Of a stretch of 64,000 nucleotides of DNA, positions 51,888 through 63,266 are shown in pieces (the first letter of the stretch is position 1; every line of letters begins with the position of its first letter). The notes under the pieces were generated by a model. The model searched no databases. It worked only from the letters and a program-made list of their open reading frames with translations, and was not told the DNA's origin. Source of the stretch: Cercospora beticola. Its lineage: Eukaryota > Ascomycota > Dothideomycetes > Mycosphaerellales > Mycosphaerellaceae. Where the stretch lies: NCBI RefSeq assembly GCF_033473495.1, contig NC_088941.1, positions 496,001 to 560,000 of the forward strand, read 5' to 3'. The position numbers and the translations under genes are program-made.

Positions 51888-52724
51888 GCATCGAAACTTA
51901 CACGAGCTGACAACGAGCGTTGCTCAGGTCGTTTGCTTACTGGCTAAAGTACCAGCCAACGGCCTGAAATTTGCACGTCACGCATCGTGGCCATGAACTG
52001 AAGTCGGTCGACAGCGTCCACGGCTTGTGGTGTGCATGAACCGACTTTTCATGTGCTCGACGGAGCGTAAGCATTCCGCATTGATATTGGAGTGATCAAG
52101 CATTCTTCGACCGGTCCGGATTACACGATAGTATCGAGAGCTCGACACAGATGATTTGATTGAAGCAGCGTCATCAATGGGTTTCTGACTCCCGAAAGTC
52201 GCCATTGTGCAGTGAAAGGAAAGCTTCAGCATACGTGACTCTCACCGCGGAAGAAGCGCTTGATCGTAAGCAGCGTGTGCTTTCAATACATACACCTGTC
52301 GTACGATACGAAATAGAGAACAGATTCTTCGTGTCATTTTCTCCATACAAAGGCTGCCTTGGCTGCACGATTGACGACTTTCCGGGTTGGTTGTGTTGAT
52401 TGGCGGACGGTGGCCTAGTCTGGCATTCCAGGTGGGTTGTAAGCGAATCAAGTTCGCTTGATTCTACGCTAGTATTGTCCCTATCTTCTCAATAGTGACA
52501 ACCACAAGAGCATCGCGGCGTATTCGCTGGAGCGATGCTTCTTCCTATCGTGAATTCAGGTGAGAATAGGTTGATTTGACGACAATAGCGGCGGCTTTTA
52601 TATCTTCCTACCAGCACCATTTTTTCAATCCCCATTCCATTCCATAGAAAGATTAAATTCCGCCTTCCTTGCCTTGTCCTTAACACCAGCTCGATCAACT
52701 CTCTACTCCAAACACTTCTTGATC
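51888..52724. other. Intergenic, no gene seen
   Basis: This lies between two plus-strand genes. Small frames on both strands lack any domain. A CT-rich leader precedes 52725. Confidence 0.45.
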
Positions 52725-53897
52725 ATGCCATCATCACAAACAAGCCCCAGTACTTCACCACATCGAAGATCGCAACGGACGCGCAAACCTTCTGATGCTC
52801 AGACCACCGTCGATGAGCGACAGGGCATCTGCGCGGAGAACCCTCCGAAGTTACTGTTCTGGCACGAGATTCCATCGTGGCAGCAGGACAACGAATGCAT
52901 TTTGTCTGGTTACAGGTAAGTTAGTCTCATTCTCAGCATATACTGCCTTGCTGCTTACAAGTCTCAGGCCAACGTGGGCGTCTATCTACGTGTCTTTCGC
53001 GAGCCTATCGTACTTGAACAACCAGACTGTTAATAGCTACTCGCACCTTTTTGGATGTGCGCTTTTCGCCATCCTCCCACTATATTTCAAGAAGATCTTC
53101 TTCGACCATCAGCCAAATGCCTGCTTTGCAGACCTGGTCGTAGTATCTGTTTACTGCTTCGGAGTATCGATCTGCTTTACCTTTTCAGCAATGTACGTTA
53201 CATGCTGATCTAGATTGATCCAGCGGCATCTAACTGATTCTTTGTATAGCTTCCATATCTTGTGGAACCATAGTCCCAGTTGCTACCGCTTGTTCAACAA
53301 ACTCGACTATTTGGGAATCCTGGTCTTAATGTGGGGGGCAGGCATCCCAACAATCTACTATGGATTCCTGTGTGATCACAAAATCCAGCTGGTTTACTGG
53401 GTCATGGTATATTCATAATCCCTGCCATGTGGATAATTTACTAACATGCTGTCAGACAACCACGACTGCACTGGGCTGCACCTATATGACACTGAGTCCT
53501 CGATTTGCATCGCCGCAATTCCGACACTGGCGGGCAGCCTTCTATGCGGGGTTTGGCCTGAGTTCCATCATCTTCGTCATTCATGGCCTTCTTTTATACG
53601 GGTGGGAGCTCCAGAGAACCCGTATGTCACTGAAATTTATGGGCTGGATGGGTGTCACCAATCTTCTAGGCGCGGCGGTCTACACCGCTAGGGTAAGTGA
53701 CTCATGATGACAAGGTGCCAAAGCTGATATTGACCTGTACCCAGATTCCTGAGCGATGGGTGCGTTATAAATTCGATATGTTTGGTGCCAGCCACCAAAT
53801 ACTCCATGTTGCCGTAATGGTTGCTGCTTGGATACACTTTGAGGGACTTGTGGCGGCTTTTCGAGACACACATGCACTGCCTGTGGCTTGTGGCTAA
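52725..53897 (+). CDS. PAQR / adiponectin-receptor-like seven-helix protein (Izh-type)
   Basis: Five exons (52725-52915, 52968-53192, 53250-53406, 53456-53692, 53745-53897) encode 320 aa. All introns are 49-57 nt and in frame. The N-terminus is Ser/Thr-rich and cytosolic. LLFWHEIPSWQQDNECILSGYR is the PAQR entry motif. TVNSYSHLFG carries the SxxxH site, FTFSAIFHILWNHS the second His, and SHQILHVAVM the HxxxH site, so the zinc ligands of this hydrolase-like family are present. Seven hydrophobic segments can be counted. Yeast Izh proteins of this family affect zinc and sterol homeostasis and can respond to osmotin. It is the most intron-dense gene here. Confidence 0.9.
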
Positions 53898-54221
53898 TCT
53901 TGCAGTCGTGAGACCTGTAGTTCCGGTATCTTGCGAAGGGCTGGCTCTTTGCATTTAAAGCAGATCTGCGCGAAATCCGTTCGACCGATTGATTGATCAG
54001 ATTGTCGCGCTGGTGAGACAGATGACACGCTTTCGTCGACTTCGCATGGGCCGCTCACACCTCCAATTTTCTGGACTATCAGTGGTCCCAATGGCACATT
54101 TGGACTGTTGCACCAAGCCCCGACGACCTTCAACACTACCGAGTACACTCTGAGCAATCATCACACGACGAGGTCGAGAGGTCGATCGATCGCATATACC
54201 CCGGTAGGACGAACAGTTCCG
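53898..54221. other. Intergenic, no gene seen
   Basis: This is the 3' flank of the PAQR gene. Nothing else is visible. Confidence 0.5.
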
Positions 54222-54710
54222 ATGGCCAAGTTGCCTGTGTGTCTCATTTTCTGCGGCCTCGATATGACCTCAGGCTACAGGATAAGCCTTGGCCGGCAGT
54301 GGCTCGAACGTGGTGGAGCCCTCGTCTTTGTACCAAGTGACTGCTCCGAGTCGATCTCGTCGATCAAAGACGCGACTTGCACCGTTACGAACCTTGTCGT
54401 AAACGGCATTACCATTCCGGTTCGCACCATAGGATTGGATGCATTCGAGCACGGCGCAGCTTTGATAGAGCAGTATCCTGTCTCTGAGGGCATCTCTGGA
54501 GGGTTCGGTTCGTACAACCTTCGCCGGAGCAGCGCGGAAGGATTCGGATCTGCTGGTCGCCACATTAAGGGTCATATAAGCACACGCAAATATGGTCTTC
54601 TCGTCGGCTGCAACAGCTTGAGCGACTCGCTTGGCATTCGCAGAGCGCGGCGTTTGGTGATCAACTGCGGAGGTTTGATTGCAGGGTCAGCGTATATGAG
54701 TCGGGGATGA
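54222..54710 (+). CDS. Hypothetical protein, weak support
   Basis: The frame from the ATG at 54222 gives 162 aa with a hydrophobic start (MAKLPVCLIFCGLDM) and later VTNLVVNGITIPVRTIGLD. The open frame begins earlier at a TTG. There is no recognisable domain, and two overlapping minus-strand frames compete. It may be lineage-specific or chance. Confidence 0.25.
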   Translation: MAKLPVCLIFCGLDMTSGYRISLGRQWLERGGALVFVPSDCSESISSIKDATCTVTNLVVNGITIPVRTIGLDAFEHGAALIEQYPVSEGISGGFGSYNLRRSSAEGFGSAGRHIKGHISTRKYGLLVGCNSLSDSLGIRRARRLVINCGGLIAGSAYMSRG

Positions 54711-55878
54711 ATAAGGTCGGTCGCCTCGAAGTTTCGGACTATCTGCTGCCTCTTCAATTGGTATTCCTAGGCCAGGTAATTGGCTGGAACCATAAGAAGG
54801 TGCCAGCATCGTAATATGGGTTTCCGTAGACCAGTTTGTGTTTGAACTTCTCCTTCTGCAGAGCCGCAGGCGTTGCAGATAATTAATGCATTAAAGGTGT
54901 GGGCCGTGGCTCATACGATTCGTCGGCAGTTAAAGCTCTGTCTCGCTGCTTGTCCCAGACCGGGCATTGAACATACTGCGGGACTTGCCACGGTTTCGCA
55001 GTTATCATTTCCTTCCTCGTCTGCAACATGCTGTTGCACTTCGATGTTCTGGATGAATCGGCGTCGGTGTCGGACTGCTTGCTCCGAGATGCCATTCTGA
55101 GTCAGTGCAAGCAAAACTGCATCGTCTACGAATCTCGAAGCGGACAGAGTACTTCGTCATGACCAGCTTGCGAAAATAGTGCCATGATTTGCGCCAATCT
55201 TACAAGCGAGTGACCCTACTGAACACAAGCTATAGTGATTCCGACGCTTTGGGCTGGTCCATGCAATTTTGAAGACTCCGTCGTACTTTACTTTTCGAGT
55301 AGGTACTAGTATCCCTCAGAGCTCGTTGGCTGAAGTCGGATTCCGTCGAGCTCGATCACGCTAACACGAATTAGGTTAAATCAAAAGACATGGTGGCCGG
55401 CCCGGCGGTGGCTCAAAACATTACTTCACGATTTGATTCAGCGAAAGCCAACATCTCTTCCTTTCCGCGAACACCACGCGTCGTATCTCTCTGATAACGA
55501 CGTAGACTTACCAAGTCAAAGATTCCGATGGCACCTAAATCCACCAAGTCTCCTCTCCACGTGAGCACTAGCTCTCGTTTGGACCTCCCAGAAATGGCAA
55601 TTCTTGCCTTGCGTGCAGTCCTCCAGCCTTATCGGCCGCGGCGATTGGATACCCTGGTCGCCAACACTGCTGATAAGTGACTTACACGATTGACCAGCGC
55701 TGTGCATTGATGGAACCGCTTGCTGAGGCGGGGTAGTCATTGAAACAGACCTTTGGTGCGACAAAGTCTTGGTAAGTATATCAGTTGCGGTCCATAGCTG
55801 TCTACTTCCCTTCTTTTCTTCCTCTTATCTCTCTGAACAATTTCCCGGGCAAACTCGCAACACAGGCGAAAATACAAA
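54711..55878. other. 1.2 kb intergenic region upstream of the amine oxidase
   Basis: No gene is visible; only short frames occur. The part from 55780 to 55878 is a CT-rich promoter or leader. Confidence 0.45.
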
Positions 55879-58116
55879 ATGGTGCTGGAACGACTACAAC
55901 AGATGGCGGCTCACGTCACAGGCCAGAAGACGCAAACGCACCCATTCGATCCCTTGTCTACAGAAGAAATCGCAGCAGCTGTCGCGATTGTACGCCGAGA
56001 GCATCCGGATGTTCATTTCAATGCTGTCACTCTCTGGGAACCGCGCAAGGCGGAAATGATGAAGTGGTTGGCATCGCCAGAGACAGTCCCTAGGCCAGCG
56101 CGCGTAGCAGATGTCGTGGCTATTGGCAGAGGCAGCAAGGTTTACGATGGTCTCGTCAATCTCACAGAAGCTCGACTAGTGAGCTGGCAGCTTACTGAAG
56201 GTGTGCAGCCACTGATCACGATGGAGGACTTACAGATTGTTGAGACCGTCGTACGCAAGGATCCGAAGGTCATCGAGCAGTGCGGCATTCTTGGAATTCC
56301 ACCAGAAGATATGCACAAGGTGTACTGCGATCCTTGGACCATTGGCTACGACGAGAGATTCGGATCTGGAATTCGATTGCAGCAGGCATTGATGTACTAT
56401 CGGCCGCACGTGGACGACAGCCAGTATACTTATCCTCTTGACTTCTGCCCGATCTACAATGCCGATACCCAGGAGATCATGCACATTGACGTTCCTAAGG
56501 TCCGAAGACCATTGAATACTGCTCCTCCGATCAACTATCACTCAGATGCGATCAAGAAGGAGAGTGGCTTCAGAACAGATTTGAAGCCAATCCACATCTC
56601 CCAACCAGAAGGCGTATCTTTCACAGTAGATGGACGCACATTGAAGTGGCAGAATTGGTCCGTTCATGTCGGCTTCAACTACAAAGAAGGAATTGTGTTG
56701 TCCAACATCACATTCAACGATAAAGGTAACGTCCGCCCGGTATTCTGGCGTATGTCTCTGGCGGAGATGGTCGTACCCTACGGCAACCCAGAACATCCTC
56801 ACCAGCGCAAACACGCTTTTGATCTTGGCGAGTATGGCGGAGGATACATGACCAATTCTCTTGCTCTCGGATGCGACTGCAAAGGTGCGATTCATTACAT
56901 GGATGCTGATTTCGTCAATCGTGCTGGTGAGCCACAGACGATCAAGAACGCAATCTGTATCCACGAAGAAGATGCCGGCATTTTATTCAAGCACACCGAC
57001 TTCCGAGATGATTCGTGCACAGTAACCCGCGCTCGCAAAGTTATCATCAGTCACGTCTTTACCGCCGCCAACTACGAATACTGCGTGTACTGGATCTTCC
57101 ACCAAGACGGAACGATCCAACTCGAAATCAAGCTCACCGGAATCCTAAACACCTACGCCCTCGCACCAGGCGAAGACGCAGCTCCTTGGGGCACAGAAGT
57201 CTATCCCGGCGTCAACGCTCACAACCACCAACATCTCTTCTGCTTACGTCTCGACCCGAACATCGATGGGCCAAACAATACCGTCTTCCAGGTCGATGCC
57301 ACGCGCGGCGAAGCTCCCGTAGGCTCGAGCGAGAATCCCTACGGAAACGCTTTCTACGCGAAGAAGACCAAACTCGCAACACCGAATACTGCGAAGAGCG
57401 ACTACGACGGCAACACCAGCCGAACATGGGATATGGCCAACACGAACAAGATCAATGCCTACAGCAAGAAGCCGGTATCATACAAACTCGTCAGCCGAGA
57501 AGTTCCCCCTCTCCTTCCCAAGGAAGGCAGTCTCGTCTGGAAGCGCGCTGGCTTCGCTCGTCATGCTGTCCACGTTACGAAATGTAATTTATCTCGACCC
57601 GCTTAACCACATCGACTCTTGATAGACTGACTAATATGCCTCACAGACGACGACTCTCAAATCCACCCCGCAGGCCGTCACGTCCCTCAAACCTCCGGCG
57701 AACCCTCCCAAGGTCTTCCAGCGTGGATCGCAGCGGATCCAGACGCAAATCTCGATAACGAAGATGTCGTGCTTTGGCATACTTTCGGTCTGACACACTT
57801 CCCGGCGCCAGAAGATTATCCTGTCATGCCTGCGGAGCCAATGACGGTTCTGCTGAGGTGAGCCCTACAAGTTCCTGATGTCCTCTATTTGGAGAGAGCG
57901 AGTTTAGATGAGTGTGCTGATGATTGTTGTTGTAGGCCACGAAACTTTTTCACGCAGAACCCTTGCATGGATGTGCCGCCTTCATATTCGAGCACGCCGA
58001 GTCAGGTTGCGGCGGGCAAGACGGGAATCAAGGGTATGGTGGATGGGATCAGTAGGTTAGCATTCGGTGGATCAGAGCAGAAGAAGCCTAGCAATGAATG
58101 CGGAGGGTGCAAGTAG
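55879..58116 (+). CDS. Copper amine oxidase (primary-amine oxidase)
   Basis: Three exons (55879-57583, 57647-57857, 57936-58116) encode 698 aa, normal for the family. Introns are 63 and 78 nt. Tyr399 in TAANYEY is the residue that is converted to topaquinone. Asp315 in FDLGEYG is the expected catalytic base. His448 and His450 in NAHNHQH are copper ligands, and the third His lies in the C-terminal part (LTHFPAPEDYPVMPAEP). The enzyme oxidises primary amines to aldehyde, ammonia and hydrogen peroxide. The C-terminus GGCK is not a canonical peroxisomal PTS1, and no signal peptide is seen, so the location is uncertain. Confidence 0.93.
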
Positions 58117-58184
58117 AGGGTTGGCAAAAGTCTGCTTAGACCAGCTTTGGAAATTTCATGCAATGCCTTTTTTGGTATCACATT

Positions 58185-59940
58185 CTATGCATAAGCTACA
58201 GTGCCATCCTCTCTGATCCTCGCTTGCACATTGAGTTGCGCTCGTCCACCAACGACGGCGGGTCCGATGACTGCGAGCTGGCCCTTCGGTTCTGATCCGC
58301 CGACGCGTGAATCGTCTTCGGGACTCAGAAGCTTCACTTCTACGGAACTGAGTGGCACGCCAAAGTGGCCGTGAGCGGCGCCGTCCACCCGTCTATAGTC
58401 GAAGACGTTCGTCTGTGACACTGCACCTGCTACTTGAGGAGCAGTGAGGGCATAGATGATGCGGCTTCGTGTGAAGATTCTCAGGTCGCTGAGCATCGTG
58501 GAAGTAAGTGGCGGCGAACCCGCACCAAGGCGATCGGAGGTGAGGATGAGGCGAAGCTTGCCGGGCTCAGTGCTTCCTGACTTCGGTGCGAGAAGCTTGA
58601 AGAGTAATCCATCTGTCGGTAAGCGACCTGCCGCTATCGTCTGATCCTGGCTGTATTTGCCAAACTTTTGTAGGCCAGAGCTGAGAGCGCCAGTCTCTTG
58701 TTGATGCAGCTTGGCTAATGTTTCTGCGCTTGCGATTATGACAGTTGGTGCAACACCTCTTCTCGCGAGAGCAAGATCGACACCAGGAACAGCCACGCTA
58801 TTGATGGCAAGACTGGTGTGCATGAAGAGTGCAGCAAAGGTCTGGCACAGCACGTAGCTGTGAGTGAAGGTATCGGCGGGAAGGACCAGATCAGCTGAGC
58901 TTAGGCGTTGGCGAAGTGGAATTGCTGTGATCAGAGATGCCGTACCGGCAACAATGTTGTCTTGTGTCAAGGCCACGATTTCTGGCTTGATAGCAGGATC
59001 CGAATGCTGCCACACAAAGATGACGTCTCCTGGTTTGTCTCCGCTCTCATTCGAAGGTAGCTGAGCACCGGCTGAAGATTTGTTCTCGTCCACAAGGTCA
59101 TGCCAGACGCTGACCTGCAGACGACCTTGAGCGTGATCAGGTACGCCGTTCCAATCCATGTGTTTGCTAGTCCTCTCCACGACCCAAGTCACTAGGCGAA
59201 GCTGTTGGCATGATTTTGTCAAATCGTCGAGTGGAATAGTTCCGGCATTTGCGACAAGAGCATCAGCTCCAGTGGCATTGAGAAGCTCGTAGACCTTAGG
59301 GTGAGGCACGTTGTACGGTAACAGCACGGGGCTCAGACCGTGGAAGGCACATGCTATAAGGACATCAGTTATCACGACCTCCGAGTTTGAAACTCTCGTA
59401 CCCACCAAAGATGGTCGAGAGATATTCGACGCTGTTGGGCAGATAGATGGCAACCTTCTTGACACCGGCGTCCTTAAAGTGCTTTCCAATGATGGCAATC
59501 TCTTTGCTCAGCTCATCAACGTCGTGCTCAATAATTTCTTGCTTGCCCAGCACAGTCATGATCAGACCGCGAGGAATCTCCTTGCCATCCGGGCCTTGAC
59601 TTCCACCTTTTTGCACCTCCCGCCATATGTCTCGAATATCTCCGTCCTTTCCGGACGCCCACCGGGGAGCGGAGGCATCCTTGACGTTCAATCCAGACTT
59701 GAGAGCATAGCCATGCGGAACTTCTGGTGATCGATATACAGCTGATTCGCCTTTTTGTCTGACAGCACTTGGGGTAGCTTGTCGAGCTAGGAGCAGAGGA
59801 TGTGTATCGGGCTCATTGGGGTAGATGACGGGATAGATGAAGAAGGCGGCGAGGGCGAGGGCCAAGAGACTGGTGACAATGTTCCAATCGGCGAGGAGAC
59901 TGGCGACGGTAGCATCCAACGACTCCAATGCGTTGGGCAT
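58185..59940 (-). CDS. AMP-binding (acyl-CoA synthetase-like) enzyme with a splice-phase anomaly
   Basis: Exon 1 runs from the ATG at 59940 and has an N-terminal membrane helix (LLALALAAFFIYPVIYP), then VAIYLPNSVEYLSTIFGG. Exon 2 continues with ACAFHGLSPVLLPYNVPHPKVYELL and runs to 58185, about 390 aa. The expected intron (GTACGA to ATAG, 59354-59401, 48 nt) does not keep frame: 539 and 1169 coding bases leave one extra base. Homology suggests that FG should be followed by ACAF, so a GGG run at 59401-59403 has one G too many, or an unusual splice is used. The canonical P-loop and C-terminal hinge motifs of active ANL enzymes are not obvious, so activity is doubtful. Confidence 0.7.
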
Positions 59941-60221
59941 GTTGGCGTGTAGCTGCAAGAAGTCAGTCCATGCGTGAGAGTTGGCTGCGTGAGCGTGAGA
60001 CGATAGCTTTATCCGAATCAGCCCCACCAACACGTCAAATGTGGCTGCGTGTGGCGGTGCAAGACGCGGCGCGATGCTTTCCTAGCCTCGTAGCAACCAA
60101 ATCCCGCCAAATCTACCGCTTTGTTGATGACTTCGCGAATACCGACCATTCTGTACAATGGACTGAGCGACATCCGACGACGACGCGCATACTAACCCAC
60201 AGGTACTAACAGACAGCAGCC
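59941..60221. promoter_or_regulatory. Divergent promoter of AMP-binding and Pom34 genes
   Basis: Only 281 bp separate the two starts. No specific binding site is recognised. Confidence 0.4.
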
Positions 60222-61225
60222 ATGTCGTCGACGGCATTGGCAACCACTTCACAGTCCGTGTCGCAGACCTCGACCGGGAGACCCTCTGCAATCGCCAAAG
60301 CACTGCCCATCCTCAATACTCCCAAGAAGGATATCACCCAGCAGCCTTCGACTCCCGCACGACAGAATGGACAGTGGACACACCCCAGAATGGACGAGGT
60401 CATCCGGAGGCGAAATGCGACCAACTTCGACAGCAGCAATGTCACCAGCATCCTGATCAGCTCCGTGCTGATCATTCTGTCGCTCTACACGCCCAACGTC
60501 CTCTTCCTCATGTCAGTCGCACGTCAGTTGGCTCGGTCGATCCTCTCTGACACTCTAGTAGATTCCCCACAAGCTGGCTCGCAGCAGCATACCCATATCC
60601 TCGATACGCGGTCTGGACCTTTCAGGCACTCATGACCCTGAACATCGCAATAGCAACCCTTCCTCTCTGGCGGAAACCCGACGCCTGCGAAGACATTCCT
60701 CTCACACCTCAGCAGCGCAAGCTTCTCGGCCTTCCGCCCATGACACGCCCCGCGACACCGCAAGAGAAGGAACAATACGTCACACCACCGCGATTCTCGC
60801 GTTCTAATACGCCTACGAGCAGGAGCAGCAGCTTGAACGCGACTCGAGGTAACTCGCCACTTTCAGGACGAGGCACGCCCATCGACGCAAATGGCAGCTT
60901 CCGAATGAGCGGATCGGGATCAAATTCACTGTGGGGTTCTCCTGCTCAAGGAAACCAATTACGAAGGACAGAGAGTGGGAAATCGTTGCTTGGAGAAAGC
61001 TTCAGCGAAAGTGGTGGTGAGAGGAGGCGACTGAGTTACACTGCTCTCAGCAATAGCTCGCCACTTGACATCAGCGGATTTGAATCCATTGGGAGAATTG
61101 AGACACCAACAAAAGAGAAGCGTGCGAGCGTGGGATTGAACAACAAGTGGCTGTACGAACGAGGTCGAGGCAGCCCAGGCAACGGGCGCTTGAAGTCGAG
61201 TTTACCCGCAGGGAGCATGTGGTAG
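60222..61225 (+). CDS. POM34: Pom34-like nuclear pore membrane protein
   Basis: Two exons (60222-60511, 60562-61225) with a 50-nt intron encode 317 aa. Two hydrophobic segments form the membrane hairpin: SILISSVLIILSLYTPNVLFL and, after the splice, the WLAAAYPYPRY...FQALMTLNIAIATLPLW region. The C-terminal 180 residues are Ser/Pro/Arg-rich with LTPQQRKLLGLPPM and PPRFSRSNTPTSR, typical of the fungal Pom34 family, and probably phosphorylated. The protein anchors the nuclear pore inner ring with Pom152 and Ndc1. Confidence 0.88.
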
Positions 61226-61491
61226 GCAAGAATAACAGGCCTTCGTCTTCCGGCCTTATTATCCAGGCAGGGACCAAGAGCATCAACAACCGACGAGGCA
61301 CGTTCTCGTAGAAAGAATCTATAGATTCGCTGATGCACTGCGGGCTGTACAGTAACGAAAGATGAGCTCCCACGAGTGGCTCGATGATATGGCTCGATTC
61401 TGATGTGCTACCTTTCCGTTTTGTGCCTTACGAACTCGCTGGCATGACAAACTACAACCGCCCTTCATCGACCGCTAAGCATATAAGTAAA

Positions 61492-62313
61492 TCATCCCCA
61501 AACCCTCCCCGCCATCCCACTCACCAATCCAGATATATTTCTCCCCCAAGTCGTCCTCACCTGTCCCGTAGCAGTAACAACAACCCCTTTCCCTCGAAAC
61601 TCCTCCCTCCTTTGCGCAATTTCACAATACGCCACTCCCAAATCCGCATACGAAACCTCATGCCTCACGTCAGCTTCCCCTTTCTGCACCGGCGGTTCCA
61701 CATCAAGTCTATAACCCGTTGCTCCTCCCAATCCCTCTTCATCATGGATAGCTGGCGGATCAACATACACAATCTGAAGCAGCCCTGGATTCTCCTTCGC
61801 TGCAGTTTCGTACAATTGATTCGACTCCATCATAGCATCGTAGAGATATCTCAATGCGAAGAATAGAATGGCGGGTTTGTCAAGACTGGGGTTAAAGATT
61901 TTGTTCAGAGTGATAGCTCGAAGGATTAGGATCGTAGGTGTTTTGTATTCTTTTCCTTGTTCGGTTTGGATTTCGTGGAGAGCGCTTATTACGGCTTGTG
62001 TGGTATCGCTAAATAGCGTCATGCCTTTTGTGCTGTCGTTTGTGGCGATGCACATGAGGATGACATCTGTGCTGGAGAGGGCTTGTTTCCAGAGGATTGT
62101 GTCTTTGTTACTGCCGGCGAAAATCTGTATTGGGAAAGGAGGAGAGGTTTCGAGGGTGGGAAATTGGGTTAGGAGTTTTTCTTTGTTGCGGAGGAAGATT
62201 TTGAGGGTGAAGGGTTCTTGATTTGATTCTGGTTGTGGTGGATTGGAGATGAGGTGGTGGAGGATGGCACGACCTGTTGCGCCTGTTGCGCCGCAGAGGG
62301 TGTATTTGACCAT
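61492..62313 (-). CDS. NAD(P)-binding Rossmann protein (NmrA/averufin-oxidase-like)
   Basis: A single exon encodes 273 aa. MVKYTLCGATGATGRAILHHL contains the GATGATG dinucleotide motif. LKIFLRN is the second strand, and VILMCIATND and TILILRAIT lie at the expected positions. C-terminal VVVTATG and SYADLGVAYCEI resemble fungal NmrA-like and averufin-oxidase-like proteins. The substrate is unknown. The minus strand is C/A-rich at the 5' end and G/T-rich at the 3' end, switching near 61870. The 266-bp gap to Pom34 shows no gene. Confidence 0.82.
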   Translation of the reverse strand: MVKYTLCGATGATGRAILHHLISNPPQPESNQEPFTLKIFLRNKEKLLTQFPTLETSPPFPIQIFAGSNKDTILWKQALSSTDVILMCIATNDSTKGMTLFSDTTQAVISALHEIQTEQGKEYKTPTILILRAITLNKIFNPSLDKPAILFFALRYLYDAMMESNQLYETAAKENPGLLQIVYVDPPAIHDEEGLGGATGYRLDVEPPVQKGEADVRHEVSYADLGVAYCEIAQRREEFRGKGVVVTATGQVRTTWGRNISGLVSGMAGRVWG

Positions 62314-63266
62314 GTTGGCTGGCTTGTTGTGCTGTGATGAGACGTGTGTGTTGCAGATGGTTGTCTGTAGAAGAGATCAAAGTGCAGTTGTGTTGCTACT
62401 TCGGAAAAGTAATATCTTTGCTAGAGACGAAGAACAGGGATCACCTACTGACTTGCACTCTTCTTATCCTACAGCCATCTCTGCGTTACACGTTGTGGTA
62501 AAACCGCAGAAGCATGCTGCTTCGGTCTTTTAGAAAAGACCGTCTGCCCTTTGTAAGGTCCGGACCTTCATGTCGTGTCGATCACCAATGCCAAGTGACG
62601 TCAGGATATGTGATATGCAGTATGCCGCCAGCAAGAAGCCTCATTGTGCCTCTTAGCAGCAGGAACGCGGCAAATGGAGTTCTGGCCTTCGGTAAAACAT
62701 ATGCTCCGGATGTACTCTCAGACTCTAGGCTGGCTCTCTGAATGTGATCCCAGCCCGCTTATAGTAAGTGCGTTGAAGGACCTACCAAGGCTGCAAGAGC
62801 AACTGGGCCTCAATCACTCAAGAGAGGTGAGTTGCGACTGCTCATGAAGTTGAATAGTCTGGCCTATGTCCGTGGCCATTGTATGTTCACCCGAGTGCTA
62901 GAGGTCAGAGCAAGGCATCCTGAAGATTCCACAACCGGTCTGAAATTCACTCTGAACAGCCGTCTGCTGTCAAGTACTTGTGCACATGGTCGGCAATCTT
63001 GATCTTGAAATGAGGCCAGCGAACGCTGCGATCTCTCGCTACCGCATGGCCATCAGGCATCAATAGAGAAACTTCTGTATCGCTATCAGTGCTCTCTGGT
63101 AATTGCTTGGTCCATCTCTTCACACTCTGTTCTATCGATCCGCATTCTGTTCCCGTCATCTGTTCAATCGTGTCGCCGGCGACCATTTCTGTTGTCTGTA
63201 CTCCTATACAATGCTCGCTAAATAGTCCTTGCTCTAGATGCTGTCGATATCCTTTAATGCTTTCTC
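62314..63266. other. Intergenic, about 950 bp
   Basis: No supported gene is present. A 107-codon minus-strand frame (62947-63270) starts inside the stop of the methyltransferase gene and has no recognisable domain. Confidence 0.45.

Noticed and set aside
55879..63266. Metabolic cluster linking amine oxidase, AMP-binding enzyme and NmrA-like protein
   Set aside because: The genes are interrupted by Pom34, differ in orientation and share no evident substrate, so adjacency alone does not support a pathway.
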